Origin: Salinarchaeum sp. Harcht-Bsk1
GTDB taxonomy: Archaea > Halobacteriota > Halobacteria > Halobacteriales > Salinarchaeaceae
Direction: 5' to 3'
DNA: 64,000 bases
Assembly (NCBI RefSeq): GCF_000403645.1
Contig: NC_021313.1
Span: 2,375,014 to 2,439,013, forward strand
Positions 16,967 through 25,506 of this stretch are shown here, in pieces (position 1 is the stretch's first letter; each line of letters opens with the position of its first letter). Under the pieces are notes generated by a model. That model was not told the origin of the DNA. It worked only from the letters and a program-made list of their open reading frames with translations, and did not search any database. The position numbers and the translations under genes are program-made.

Positions 16967-17560
16967 ATGTACGTTGGACGTTTCGTCGTCGTCGGACCGG
17001 ACGTCGCAGCCTATCGCGTCTCCTCGCGATCGTTTCCGAACCGCGAGATCCGCGACCGTGATGGCACGCTCACCGTCGGCCCCACCGACGACGCGCCGCC
17101 CACGGACAACCCGTACGTCGAGTACAACTGCCTGCGAACGACCGACGCCGGGCCCCGCGACGGCGCGGCCGCCGTGCTCGGGAACGGGTCGCAGGTCGAC
17201 CCCATCCTCGAGAAGATCGAACTCGGGTATCCCGCTCGCGACGCCCTCGCGGAGTCCCTCCTCGCGCTCGACTATGAGAAGGACGACTACGACACGCCGC
17301 GGCTGGCCGGCGTGCTGGACGAGGATGGCGCCCACGTCGGCATCGTGCGCAAGGACGCAGTGCTCGTGAAACGGGTGGAGGAGCCGACGCTCGTGGCGAC
17401 GTACGAGCGCGACGCGCCGGGGCCCGTCGAGTTCGAAGCGAGTGCTGCTGCCGAAGCCGCCGCCGAAGCCTACGACTTCGACTTCGAGCACGCCGTCTGT
17501 GCCGCTGGCGTCGCTCGGAGCGGTGACGGCTTCGAGACCGCGATCGAAAACGGGGATTGA
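16967..17560 (+). CDS. purO: IMP cyclohydrolase, archaeal PurO type
   Basis: PurO catalyses the last step of purine synthesis, closing FAICAR to IMP, and replaces the cyclohydrolase half of bacterial PurH. The protein has 197 residues and starts with [10 protein letters not shown], the typical N-terminus of the family. Other family-like segments are [21 protein letters not shown] and [12 protein letters not shown]. The length is normal. It stands alone, convergent with the DoxX gene at 17637. No other pur gene is in the window. Confidence 0.95.
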   Translation: MYVGRFVVVGPDVAAYRVSSRSFPNREIRDRDGTLTVGPTDDAPPTDNPYVEYNCLRTTDAGPRDGAAAVLGNGSQVDPILEKIELGYPARDALAESLLALDYEKDDYDTPRLAGVLDEDGAHVGIVRKDAVLVKRVEEPTLVATYERDAPGPVEFEASAAAEAAAEAYDFDFEHAVCAAGVARSGDGFETAIENGD

Positions 17561-17636
17561 CGGAACGATTCGCCGCGGCGTCGGATCGACCGACCCGCGG
17601 CGTTCGGTGCGATCCGATCGGAGAGACTGACCGGGA

Positions 17637-18239
17637 TTACCCGGTCAGGTAGCGGACCCAGCTGTTGTTCTTCGCGAACTCGGTCTCCTCCAGCCACGCG
17701 TCGAGCCCGAGGATCCGGCCGGCGCCGATCGCGCCGAGGCCGAACAGGAGCGCCGCGTAGACGATCGTCTCGTCGACCACCCAGCCGTGCTCCAGGGGAA
17801 GCCCCGCGAGCAGGCCGCCCTGCAGGTGGGAGAGCCAGAAGAACAGCATCATCACTGCCCCCCAGAACGCCGACCAGCGGACGACGATGCCGAGGAGCAG
17901 CGCGAGGCCGATGAGGATCTGTCCCCAGACGACCATGGGGTCGATGAAGCCGTACCCGGCCATGTCTGCGAAGACGTCCTTGAGTGGGTTGTCGGGGTGG
18001 AGGGCGAACTCGAGGTAGCCCGAGGCCGTCCAGCCACCGGTCAGCGGGTCGTCCGCGACGGTGTCGAGACCACCCGAGGTGTACTTCTCCAGGCCGGCCT
18101 GGAGGAAGATCCAGCCCATCGCGACCCGGAGCAACACGATCGAGTACGCGACCCACGTCTCCGAGTAATCGAACGTTACGTCACGTCCGAACAGTTCTGC
18201 GTCGAGCGTTCGTTCCGCCGGACTCCGTTCTGCTGCCAT
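17637..18239 (-). CDS. DoxX-family membrane protein (copy 1)
   Basis: The protein has 200 residues from the ATG at 18239. Four hydrophobic segments match the DoxX fold. The N-terminal LFGRDVTFDYSETW and the first helix with LRVAMGWIFLQAGLEK are closely similar to the second DoxX protein at 18809-19345, so the two are paralogues. DoxX proteins were first linked to terminal quinol oxidases (thiosulfate:quinone oxidoreductase subunit) and are otherwise poorly characterised. The predicted promoter TTATAT lies at about 18274-18282. It forms a separate unit from the downstream-facing pair. Confidence 0.88.
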   Translation of the reverse strand: MAAERSPAERTLDAELFGRDVTFDYSETWVAYSIVLLRVAMGWIFLQAGLEKYTSGGLDTVADDPLTGGWTASGYLEFALHPDNPLKDVFADMAGYGFIDPMVVWGQILIGLALLLGIVVRWSAFWGAVMMLFFWLSHLQGGLLAGLPLEHGWVVDETIVYAALLFGLGAIGAGRILGLDAWLEETEFAKNNSWVRYLTG

Positions 18240-18514
18240 GATTGATGCCTCAAATGGTAATTCACAGGCTGACCCCATATAACTGGGGTCGGGTTATCGG
18301 GGAACGGGAATCTCGATACTGACGGTCCCTGGTAGGCGCAGCAGTTCGTTACTCCGGATCCCGACTGCTACGAACGTGTGGATTCGTGCAGTTCGAACGC
18401 GTCAGCGGCGCTAAAAGAACGGGAACGTATCGCCAACGAAAACAGTCGGTCGCGCAGCGGTAATCGTATTCCTCCGCAACGGGCAAGGCGTGTGCCCGGC
18501 GGACGGCGTGGGCC

Positions 18515-18802
18515 TCAGTCGTCGGCGGGCGCGGTTCGCTGGACCGTCGTCGGCTCCAGCGGCGTCGCGACCTTGTAGAGGCCGTAGAGCAGCAGCAGCG
18601 CCAGGCCGATCAGGATGATGTAGGCCCGGATGTCGGCCGGAACCAGGGGCTCGGCGGTCACTGCACCCGCGTCGTTGGTCTGTTCCATGTGGGGGTTCTG
18701 GGTCAGCGTGTTGAGTGCGCCGAGCACCACGACGCCGATCGCGACGAGCGCCCCACCGAGCATTCCGACCAGGTCAGCCGTGTCGGTGTAGTTGTCCATC
18801 AT
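18515..18802 (-). CDS. Small membrane protein paired with DoxX
   Basis: This 95-residue protein has two hydrophobic helices, LVGMLGGALVAIGVVVLGAL-like at residues 11-30 and YIILIGLALLLLYGLYKV-like at 61-78. Between them is a polar loop. It starts six bases after the stop of the DoxX gene at 18809, with a GGGGTGA ribosome-binding motif at the junction, so the pair is an operon. No family recognised. It could be an accessory subunit of the DoxX protein. Confidence 0.75.
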   Translation of the reverse strand: MMDNYTDTADLVGMLGGALVAIGVVVLGALNTLTQNPHMEQTNDAGAVTAEPLVPADIRAYIILIGLALLLLYGLYKVATPLEPTTVQRTAPADD

Positions 18803-18808
18803 TTCGTG

Positions 18809-19345
18809 TCACCCCATCAGGTACCGCAGCCGCGGATGTTGCTCGACCAGCTTCGTGGTCTCGAGGTAGCCGTCGACCCCGTAGATACGGCCCGCACCGA
18901 TCACGAGGATCGTCCCGAAGATCATGATCCCGAACAGCTCGCTGGTCACGAAGCCGTGGCCCCAGCCTGCGTTCCCGAGGTAGAAGAACGTGCCCAGGAT
19001 CATCCCGTTCGCTGCGGCCAGGCGCGTGAGGACGCCGAAGATCAGCCCAAGGCCGATCGCGATCTGGCCCCACGGCACCATGAAGTTCGGCACGAACGCC
19101 GCGTTCACCGCGAACCACTCGAACATGGGGTAGAGGATGCTCCCCTTGGTACCGAACTCGAGCCAGCCCGTCGTGTCGTAGAGCAGTCCCTGCTCGAGGA
19201 CCTTTCCGAGACCCGCGTTCAGGAACCACCATCCAGCGATGACCCGCAGGAACACCATCCAGTAGGCACCCCACGGCCCGTCGAAGCTGTACGTGACGTC
19301 CCGACCGAAGAGCCGGGTGTCGACCGTCGCCGTTTCGTTTGGCAC
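18809..19345 (-). CDS. DoxX-family membrane protein (copy 2)
   Basis: The protein has 178 residues from a GTG at 19345 and about four membrane segments. It shares LFGRDVT-Y, the helix LRVIAGWWFLNAGLGK, and VPWGQIAIGLGL with copy 1. A TATA box (CTTATAAAT on the minus strand, 19415-19423) lies about 70 bp upstream, giving a leader of some 45 nt. The downstream small membrane gene is cotranscribed. Electron-transfer or redox-stress function is known only loosely for the family. Confidence 0.88.
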   Translation of the reverse strand: MPNETATVDTRLFGRDVTYSFDGPWGAYWMVFLRVIAGWWFLNAGLGKVLEQGLLYDTTGWLEFGTKGSILYPMFEWFAVNAAFVPNFMVPWGQIAIGLGLIFGVLTRLAAANGMILGTFFYLGNAGWGHGFVTSELFGIMIFGTILVIGAGRIYGVDGYLETTKLVEQHPRLRYLMG

Positions 19346-19414
19346 AGTTATCTCACCCTACAGATACTGCTTGGAGTCCGACCGCGGTCCGCGTTGGTCC
19401 GAATTATACAGTGA

Positions 19415-19423
19415 TTTATAAGC
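19415..19423 (-). promoter_or_regulatory. TATA box for the DoxX/small membrane protein operon
   Basis: The minus-strand sequence CTTATAAAT is a near-consensus haloarchaeal TATA box. A second AT-rich element (GTATAATTC) follows it. Together they are the only plausible promoter between the genes at 19345 and 19457. Confidence 0.5.
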
Positions 19424-19456
19424 AACAGTCCCGCTGGTGCCCCCTGCGCGGAGCAC

Positions 19457-19855
19457 CTACAACCCTGGTTCAACTTCGGCACGATCGGATGGATCGATCG
19501 TCGTTTCGGTGGTACCCGTCGCTGGTACGATCGCGGGCCCGTCGCCACCGAGGGCGATCGCCCCCGGCGTCCACAGCGTCGTTCGCACCGTCTCCGCGAC
19601 GGACTCGAGGTGATCCATCCGTTCGCGGTGTGCGCTTCGCTGGACGAAGCGCTCCCAGTCGTCCTCTGTCTCGAACGTGAATACGAACCGGAGCCGTTCC
19701 CCGTCGGCGTCGACGCCGCGGTGGACGCGGAAGCTCCGGATGTCCGGCTGGGTCGTCCAGTCGAGGACGACGTTCGGGAACCAGGACTCGAACCGATCCC
19801 GGTCCCCGTCGCCGAACTCGACCGTCACCTCGTAGGCGACCCCGTCGGCGATCAC
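19457..19855 (-). CDS. Small alpha/beta-barrel-like hypothetical protein
   Basis: This 132-residue protein has alternating strands and helices: VAYEVTVEFGDGDRDRFESW, FRVHRGVDAD, RLRFVFTFETEDDWERF, then a helix ending in LESVAETV. The pattern (EVTVEF... RFVFTF...) is reminiscent of dimeric ferredoxin-like folds such as antibiotic-biosynthesis monooxygenases, but I recognise no decisive residue. The last 35 residues are low-complexity. It lies between the DoxX operon and the bat-type regulator, all on the minus strand. Confidence 0.65.
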   Translation of the reverse strand: MIADGVAYEVTVEFGDGDRDRFESWFPNVVLDWTTQPDIRSFRVHRGVDADGERLRFVFTFETEDDWERFVQRSAHRERMDHLESVAETVRTTLWTPGAIALGGDGPAIVPATGTTETTIDPSDRAEVEPGL

Positions 19856-20029
19856 GGCGGTTCACCACCGGCCATGGACTGCTGGTTTCGTACCATCACG
19901 ATCGATAATAGGATCCACCGGTCCCTCCGTTCCTCCCTGTATACTGTAGGCCTTTACGCCGCAGACGGCTCGATCGGGTGAGAAATTGCCGATCGCGCCA
20001 CTCCACGAGTCGACGAACCGGCGATCGCG

Positions 20030-20731
20030 CTACTCCGCGACGGGTTCCTCGGCCGCAGCCCCGGTGACTGCCTCCGCCGAGGCGTCGTTCTCGACGCGCT
20101 CGATGTCCGTGGTCTCGACGAGTGCGTGAATCAGCGTCGTCTCGGCGGCGTTGAGTCGCTGGGACGCCGCGGACCGAGAGACGTCGAGCGCCTCGGCGAC
20201 CGCGTCGAGGTCCGCACTTCGGGGTCGCTCGTAGTATCCGAGATCGACGGCAGTCGCGATGGCCTCGCGTTGCTTCTCGGTGACTGCCGCGGCGTCGAGA
20301 CAGAGCTGTCGACCGCCGTCTTCGCCCGCGAGCGGCAGCACCTGTTCGAGGTGCACCGACGCCTCGCGATCCCGAAGGGCCGCGACCAGATCCCGGAGCG
20401 CGCCGCGGCGGGGCACCGTGACCGAGACGACGAGTGCACCGTCGCAGAATCGCTCGATGTCGGCGGCGCACTCGACCTCGCGGAACGCGTGACAGACGCA
20501 GTACTCGCCGACCGATCCCTCGACGAACTCGCGGGTTCGTCGGTCGCCGACTTCGACGGTGACCGCTGCCCGGCACGTCCCGTCGTCATCGGCGGAGCGG
20601 CAGTCCGTCCAGACGACGTCCTCGCCACGGTCGCCGGCGTCGAGCACGGCACAGCCGGCTGCCTCGTGGGGTTCGACGCGCAACCGTGCACGAAGCGGTT
20701 CGGCGCTCGTGGAGTCGGCGGTGGCCGTCAT
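20030..20731 (-). CDS. Bacterio-opsin-activator-type HTH transcriptional regulator
   Basis: The protein has 233 residues from ATG 20731, supported by a TATA box at 20757-20765. The C-terminal HTH-10 domain contains LTEKQREAI-like VTEKQREAIATAVDLGYY, PRSADLDAVAEALDVSRSAASQRL, followed by a final helix. The N-terminal 150 residues include several Cys (CAVLD, CRSADDDGTC, CVCHAFREVECAAD, FCDG) that could sense redox state or metal. Haloarchaea carry many such regulators. Its position upstream of the DoxX genes on the same strand suggests, without proof, that it controls them. Confidence 0.87.
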   Translation of the reverse strand: MTATADSTSAEPLRARLRVEPHEAAGCAVLDAGDRGEDVVWTDCRSADDDGTCRAAVTVEVGDRRTREFVEGSVGEYCVCHAFREVECAADIERFCDGALVVSVTVPRRGALRDLVAALRDREASVHLEQVLPLAGEDGGRQLCLDAAAVTEKQREAIATAVDLGYYERPRSADLDAVAEALDVSRSAASQRLNAAETTLIHALVETTDIERVENDASAEAVTGAAAEEPVAE

Positions 20732-20756
20732 TACCTGCAACTTCAGCCGCGAGACC

Positions 20757-20765
20757 CCTATAACC
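20757..20765 (-). promoter_or_regulatory. TATA box of the HTH regulator gene
   Basis: The minus-strand sequence GGTTATAGG is centred about 30 nt from the ATG at 20731, giving a leaderless or nearly leaderless mRNA. Confidence 0.5.
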
Positions 20766-20886
20766 GGGTGGGCGTTCCCGAGGTCCGGGAACGACGCGCC
20801 GAGGGATCGACCCGACACTCGATTGGCCGGCACGCCCTCGGAACTGCTGCACTCATCACGGTGCGTGTGAGAGGAGAAAAAGCGAG

Positions 20887-20927
<41 letters not shown>

Positions 20928-20929
20928 AG

Positions 20930-21574
20930 TCAGTGGTCGAGGCGTCCGATCCGGGTCGCGCCCGTGTCGGCGTCGACGTGGACGTTGTAGGTGCCACCGT
21001 CGGCCGTCGCTGGCACGACCCAGGCCGTCGTCGTCCGATAGGGGTCCTCAGGGATGGTGACCTCATCGTGCCCCTCGTCTTCGAGCGCTGCTCGTGCCCG
21101 TCGTTCCGCCGCAGCCGGCGTGGTCACGTGTTCCGTCTCGCCGCCGGCACCCCGACCACCGTCCATGCGGACGGTGACGACCGGAACCGGTGCGTCGCGA
21201 ACGACGCGTTCGGTGACGCTCCCGAGCAGCACCCTGCCGACCCCGGAACGGCCGTGCGTTCCCATGACGATCACGTCGACTGCGGCCTCGTCGGCGTACG
21301 CCAGGATCTCGCGATGGGGCGATCCCTCGCGGACGCTCGTCACGACATCGACGCCGGCTTCTCGAGCGGCGTTGGCGACCGCCTCGACCGCTGCCTCGCG
21401 ATCCGCCAACACCTCCGTGGCGGCCTCCTCGCTCACCGACGTGAGCGACGCGTCGTCGAGTACGGAGAGCACGTGCAGCGTCGCGTCGTAGGTCCCCGCC
21501 AGCTCGAGGCTGTGGTCGATGGCCCTGTCGGTGCCGTCACTACCGTCGGTCGGAAGGAGGAACTGGTCGTACAT
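20930..21574 (-). CDS. Universal stress protein (UspA family) with C-terminal extension
   Basis: The protein has 214 residues. Residues 1-140 form the USP nucleotide-binding fold, with the N-terminal strand FLLPTDGSDGTDRA, and the ATP-binding motif MGTHGRSGVGRVLLGSVTERVV (GxxGxxxxxxGS). Residues about 141-214 are an additional domain with AAAERRARAALEDEG, TAWVVPA and YNVHVDADTG. This resembles a PepSY-like segment in outline, which I infer only. USP proteins respond to starvation and stress, but the archaeal roles are poorly known. The AG tract follows the stop. Confidence 0.92.
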   Translation of the reverse strand: MYDQFLLPTDGSDGTDRAIDHSLELAGTYDATLHVLSVLDDASLTSVSEEAATEVLADREAAVEAVANAAREAGVDVVTSVREGSPHREILAYADEAAVDVIVMGTHGRSGVGRVLLGSVTERVVRDAPVPVVTVRMDGGRGAGGETEHVTTPAAAERRARAALEDEGHDEVTIPEDPYRTTTAWVVPATADGGTYNVHVDADTGATRIGRLDH

Positions 21575-21665
21575 GGACAGTTAGATCTTGGAAAGGAGAC
21601 ACCAATAGTTCGGTCGCCGTTCCCGGCCTGTGAGAATTCAATGGCGAGGCCAGGACGCCGTTTGC

Positions 21666-21950
21666 CTATGCGAACCAGACGACCGCCGCGACGAGCGCCA
21701 TCGCCCCGCCGCCGGTGGCGAGCCCGATCGCGTACTGGCGTGGCACGTCGAATCTGTGGCCGGCGAGCAGGCTCCCGCCAGCGGTCACCGTCCCGAACAC
21801 GAAGAAGAACGGCCACGGCGAGAGTCTCGTATCTTCCCGACTCTCGTGGGACTCGTGGCCCGAGTGGCCGAGCACCGGGGCGGAGCACAGTGCGACCGCG
21901 AGCACCACTACGAGGAGCAATCGGCCCCGACGCCGCGTCACCTCGTCCAT
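21666..21950 (-). CDS. Small secreted or membrane protein with His-rich segment
   Basis: The 94-residue protein begins with MDEVTRRRGRLLLVVVLAVAL, a basic start and a hydrophobic core typical of a signal peptide or anchor, ending near SAPVLG. It is followed by HSGHESHESRED, which could bind metal, and then two hydrophobic helices (FFFVFGTVTAGG and GLATGGGAMALVAAVVW). No family recognised. It stands alone between uspA and ncsA. It is a real-looking coding frame by amino-acid content, but no homologue can be checked here. Confidence 0.65.
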   Translation of the reverse strand: MDEVTRRRGRLLLVVVLAVALCSAPVLGHSGHESHESREDTRLSPWPFFFVFGTVTAGGSLLAGHRFDVPRQYAIGLATGGGAMALVAAVVWFA

Positions 21951-22024
21951 GTGGCTCGTCTGGCGACGGATCGTAAACTGTCTTTCTCACCGGCGCGGCG
22001 ACTCGTCCGAACCGGTTCAGGTAT

Positions 22025-22111
22025 ATCGAATCCACGGAGTTGGCGCTATCGAGTCCACGGGCGGACCCCATCGAGTCCCTGGGCACCCCAGCCCACCGGA
22101 ATCGAGTTCTG
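22025..22111. repeat. Direct repeats upstream of ncsA
   Basis: The motif ATCGARTCC recurs at 22025, 22048 and 22070, spaced 23 and 22 bp (about two helical turns), and a weaker ATCGAGTTC at 22101. The first two copies extend to ATCGARTCCACGG. They lie between an AT-rich TATA-like GGTATATC and the start of ncsA. Confidence 0.5.
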
Positions 22112-22169
22112 TATTCGATCTGGAATCCGACCGCAACCGTATTCCCGCTCCCCCCGATATGCTCTGCCG

Positions 22170-23153
22170 ATGCAGTGCAGCAAGTGCGATCGCGAGGCCG
22201 TGACCCACGTCGCCTACGCAGGGACGCACCTCTGTGAGTCGCACTTCCTGCGGTCCGTCGAGAAGCGAGTGCGCAGCCGGGTCCGGGAGGACGGGCTGCT
22301 GCCGGACGACGCCACCCCCGAGGACCCGGTGACGTGGGTGCTCGGGCTTTCCGGGGGCAAGGACAGCGTCGTCCTCGGTGCGATCCTCCAGGACACGTTT
22401 TCCGAGGATCCCCGGGTCGACCTCCTCGCACTGACCATTCACGAGGGCATCGACGGCTATCGGGACGAGAGCGTCGAGGCCGCCGAATCGTTCGCCGAGG
22501 CGTACGACGTCCCGCTCGAACTCGTCGCGTACGACGACGAGTTCGACGTTCGGATGGACGACGTCGCTGCGGACGACCCACTCGACATGGCGCCCTGTGC
22601 TTACTGTGGCGTCTTCCGCCGGGACGTCCTCGAACGCTACGCAGACGACCTCGGGGCCGACCTCCTCCTGACCGGCCACAATCTCGACGACGAGGCCCAG
22701 ACCGCGCTGATGAACGTCCTGGAGGGCGACGTCGCCCAGATCGCTAAGCACTTCGAGGCGTCGCTCGGTCCGCTCGACGACCGGGCAGAGCAGGACGAGT
22801 TCGTGCCCCGGGCGAAGCCGCTCCGGGACGTCCCCGAATCGGAAGTCGCCCTGTACGGACACCTCCGGGACCTCCCCGCACAGATCGCGGAGTGTCCCCA
22901 CGCCGAGGAGGCGTACCGCGGCGAGATCAAGTCACTGCTCCACGGGCTCGAAGACGACCACCCGGGGACCCGCCACTCGATCCTCTCCGGGTACGAGGAA
23001 CTCGCTCGGCTCGCGGCCGACGCTCGAGAGAGTAACGCGGACGAGAGCGATTCGGCGGCCGGCGACCTCGGCGAGTGCGAGTCGTGTGGCTCGCCGACCG
23101 CCAGCGACGTTTGTCGGACCTGTTCGCTGCTCGAGGCTCTCGACGCCACGTAG
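22170..23153 (+). CDS. ncsA: tRNA 2-thiolation protein NcsA (Ncs6/TtuA family)
   Basis: NcsA adenylates and thiolates U34 of certain tRNAs, using a ubiquitin-like sulfur carrier. The protein has 327 residues from ATG 22170. An N-terminal zinc site is C3, C6, C22, H25. The PP-loop SGGKDS is at residues 61-66. The middle has the APCAYCG pair that can hold an Fe-S cluster, and GHNLDDEAQT. A C-terminal zinc ribbon carries CESCG and CRTC. Size and order match the archaeal family. Preceded by the direct repeats at 22025-22111. Confidence 0.94.
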   Translation: MQCSKCDREAVTHVAYAGTHLCESHFLRSVEKRVRSRVREDGLLPDDATPEDPVTWVLGLSGGKDSVVLGAILQDTFSEDPRVDLLALTIHEGIDGYRDESVEAAESFAEAYDVPLELVAYDDEFDVRMDDVAADDPLDMAPCAYCGVFRRDVLERYADDLGADLLLTGHNLDDEAQTALMNVLEGDVAQIAKHFEASLGPLDDRAEQDEFVPRAKPLRDVPESEVALYGHLRDLPAQIAECPHAEEAYRGEIKSLLHGLEDDHPGTRHSILSGYEELARLAADARESNADESDSAAGDLGECESCGSPTASDVCRTCSLLEALDAT

Positions 23154-23371
23154 CAAAGCGAGGTCTCCGGACGCACCTTCGATGGTATCGAGGCAGTGTG
23201 CGGCCGTCCGAGAGCGTGACACGAGCGCCCCGCCGTCGCTCTTCGTGTTTACTCGACGAGTACGCAAGTCCTTGCGCACCGGGCCGTCGCGGACCGGCTT
23301 CGCTGGCCGGTGTCCTGCACTGAACTAGTCACACTGTATGACACCGTCGGGAGGACTCAGCAACCGCGTCC

Positions 23372-23788
23372 CTATTCCGTTACCTCGACCGTACCGGGCT
23401 CGGCGGAAGAGTGGTAGGTACTGCACGAGTAGGTGTACGTTCCCGCCGTTTCGAACGTGTGGCTGTAGGTTTGTCCTTCTCCGAGGAAGGACGCCCCCAT
23501 TCCCGACCAATCGGCTCCTTCGGGTGTCTCCTGGGGTCTGATCTGGTGGTCGGGCGAGACCGACTCCCAGACGACAGTTTCGCCCACCGCGATCTCTACC
23601 GATTGTGGACTGAAGTGTGACTCGCCCTCGGCACCCACGGTGACCGTCGCGTCACCCGACTCGCCACCGCCGCCTCCGTCCCCATTCTCCTCCGTACCGC
23701 CGCCACCGCCACAACCGGCGAGAGCGCTGACCGCAGCAACACCGGTCGTAGCAAGCATGCGTCGGCGAGTTACGTGTCGCTTTGTCAT
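23372..23788 (-). CDS. Halocyanin-like blue copper lipoprotein
   Basis: The 138-residue protein starts with a twin-arginine signal (TRRRMLAT) and a lipobox LAGC ending at Cys26, followed by a Gly-rich linker, so it should be a membrane-tethered extracellular protein. The plastocyanin-like domain runs from about residue 47 to 138. Copper ligands His81 (SPDHQIRP), Cys122 and His126 (YSCSTYH) are present. The axial Met that normally follows the second His is missing; the segment reads SSAEPGTV. It is likely an electron carrier of altered potential. The gene stands alone. Confidence 0.85.
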   Translation of the reverse strand: MTKRHVTRRRMLATTGVAAVSALAGCGGGGGTEENGDGGGGGESGDATVTVGAEGESHFSPQSVEIAVGETVVWESVSPDHQIRPQETPEGADWSGMGASFLGEGQTYSHTFETAGTYTYSCSTYHSSAEPGTVEVTE

Positions 23789-23986
23789 GGTACGGCGGTG
23801 GCTTAGATGGCCTCTTTGATATCTGTTCGGGTCACGATTAAGAGATCCCTAGCAAAATCAAGTGTCGGCGGGACGGTGCGGACGAGTTCCGTCGCAAACC
23901 GTCTCCGTCAGAGGGGACGGTCGGGCCGTCGCTACACGCCGGAGTTGCACAAAAAACGACCGGCAGCGATCGCTCTCGACGAAGCG

Positions 23987-25162
23987 CTATCGGATGACGT
24001 CGACGCCGTTCTCGCGGTCGCGGACGTCGCGACCCCCGTCGCTCTGTGCCCCGCCGGCAGGGACGGTCTCGACGTTGTTCGCCGCGTCGAAGTCGACCTC
24101 CTCCAGCTCTGCGCGAGAGCGGTCGGCCTGGCGCTGGGTGCTCGGACCGAGGACCTGTGCGGACTGCACGCCCGTCATGATCGCCATGACTCGCACCTTG
24201 CCCTTGTACGACTCCTGGATCCGGGCGCCCCAGATCACGTTCGCACTCGCGTCGAGGCGCTCGGTGATGTTGTCGGCGATGCCCTCGGCCTCCTTCAGCG
24301 TGAGGTCGGGGCCACCGGTGATGTGGACGAGTCCGCCGCTCGCGCCGCGGTAGTCCACGTCCAGTAGCGGGTGGTTCATCGCGTCCTTCACCACCTCGTC
24401 GGTCTTGTTCTTGTCCTGGGTCTCGCCGACGAGCATGACGGCGACGCCGCCCTGATTCATGATCGTCGTCATGTCGGCGTAGTCCAGGTTGATCAGGCTC
24501 GGCTGGGTGATCGTCTCGGAGATCCCCTTGACCGTCTCGGCGATGATCTGGTCCATCACCGAGAACGCCTTGCCGATCGGGAGGTTCGGGACGTAGTCGA
24601 GCAGCCGGTTGTTGTCCAGCACGATGATGGAGTCGGCCTCGTCTCGCAGCTTCTCGAGACCCTCCTCGGCCTTCACCGTGCGTGCGCGCTCGACGTTGAA
24701 TGGCGTGGAGACCATCCCGACGACGATCGCACCCTGCTCCTTCGCGATCTTGGAGACGACCGGCGCCGCGCCGGTGCCCGTCCCGCCGCCCATCCCGGCG
24801 GTGACGAAGACGAGGTCCGCCTCACCGAGGACCTCCTTGATCGTGCCCTGGGCCATCTCGGTCGCGCGCTCGCCCATGCTGGGGTCGCCGCCCGCACCGA
24901 GACCGTTGGTCAGGGACTTGCCGACGAGGATCTTCGTGTCGGCCTCGATCATCTTCAGGTGCTGTTTGTCGGTGTTGATCGCGATGGTCTCGGCGCCGTC
25001 GACGCCGATGTTGTAGAGGCGGTTGATGGTGTTGTTGCCCGCACCACCAGCGCCGACGATGACGATCCGGGGGTCCCCGAACTCGTCGCCGTCGGTGTCG
25101 ACCTCCATCTCGCGTTGTTCCTGCTCTGCGTTCTCGAGGGCGTCCTGGACGATGTCTTGCAT
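23987..25162 (-). CDS. ftsZ2: Cell division protein FtsZ (FtsZ2-type by synteny with cdrS)
   Basis: FtsZ is a tubulin-like GTPase that polymerises at midcell and is needed for haloarchaeal division. The protein has 391 residues. GTP-binding features are [15 protein letters not shown], the tubulin signature [13 protein letters not shown] and [12 protein letters not shown]. The T7-loop region and the C-terminal domain follow, and the tail is acidic. I call it FtsZ2 rather than FtsZ1 because it starts 3 bp after the stop of the ribbon-helix-helix gene cdrS, the arrangement known for ftsZ2 in Haloferax and Halobacterium. The start MQDIVQD fits. Confidence 0.96.
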   Translation of the reverse strand: MQDIVQDALENAEQEQREMEVDTDGDEFGDPRIVIVGAGGAGNNTINRLYNIGVDGAETIAINTDKQHLKMIEADTKILVGKSLTNGLGAGGDPSMGERATEMAQGTIKEVLGEADLVFVTAGMGGGTGTGAAPVVSKIAKEQGAIVVGMVSTPFNVERARTVKAEEGLEKLRDEADSIIVLDNNRLLDYVPNLPIGKAFSVMDQIIAETVKGISETITQPSLINLDYADMTTIMNQGGVAVMLVGETQDKNKTDEVVKDAMNHPLLDVDYRGASGGLVHITGGPDLTLKEAEGIADNITERLDASANVIWGARIQESYKGKVRVMAIMTGVQSAQVLGPSTQRQADRSRAELEEVDFDAANNVETVPAGGAQSDGGRDVRDRENGVDVIR

Positions 25163-25165
25163 CGT

Positions 25166-25345
25166 TTACACCTTCGCCCAGGTGCGCTCTCGAGTCCGCT
25201 CGTGGACCGGCTCACCCTGGTCCTTGATCTTGTCTCGGACCGCGGCCCTGATGGCCTCGGACCGGTTCGGGAACTCTCCCGACTCGACCATTCGTTCAAC
25301 CGCTTCGATCTGCTGTTTCGGAATTCGGAGTGTCACACGCTCCAT
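25166..25345 (-). CDS. cdrS: CdrS-like ribbon-helix-helix division regulator
   Basis: This 59-residue protein, too short for common cutoffs, starts [20 protein letters not shown], the classic ribbon-helix-helix pattern: one N-terminal DNA-binding strand and two helices ([18 protein letters not shown]). It ends 3 bp before ftsZ. In Halobacterium CdrS controls ftsZ2 and division timing and is cotranscribed with it. The gene is preceded by a long leader with palindromic sites (25382-25396, 25457-25474) and a TATA-like element at 25499-25506. Confidence 0.9.
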   Translation of the reverse strand: MERVTLRIPKQQIEAVERMVESGEFPNRSEAIRAAVRDKIKDQGEPVHERTRERTWAKV

Positions 25346-25381
25346 GGTTTGTAGCTCCCCGTTTTGAGTAAGACGGCGGGC

Positions 25382-25396
25382 GCGTGTCGTACACGC
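25382..25396 (-). promoter_or_regulatory. Palindrome in the cdrS-ftsZ2 leader
   Basis: The sequence GCGTGTCGTACACGC has perfect 6-bp arms around CGT. It lies 37-51 bp upstream of the cdrS start codon. Such symmetry is typical of homodimeric regulator sites, including those bound by ribbon-helix-helix proteins. Confidence 0.45.
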
Positions 25397-25456
25397 ATCG
25401 AGTCTGTCACGCGCAAACCCGGGTAGGGCGCCGGCATTTGGGGGATGCCGTCGCGT

Positions 25457-25474
25457 GTAAGACGACCGTCTTAC
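25457..25474 (-). promoter_or_regulatory. Perfect 18-bp palindrome near the cdrS-ftsZ2 transcription start
   Basis: The sequence GTAAGACGACCGTCTTAC has 8-bp arms separated by AC. A half-site GTAAGACG recurs at 25368-25375, nearer the gene. The minus-strand TATA-like TTTATTAT at 25499-25506 would place the start of transcription near 25477, so the palindrome would sit just inside the transcript. Confidence 0.6.
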
Positions 25475-25498
25475 GCAGCCATACCCTCAGAGGCAACC

Positions 25499-25506
25499 AT
25501 AATAAA
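25499..25506 (-). promoter_or_regulatory. TATA-like box for cdrS-ftsZ2
   Basis: On the minus strand CCTTTATTATGG is the most AT-rich element upstream of cdrS. It implies a leader of about 130 nt, longer than most in this window. Confidence 0.4.
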
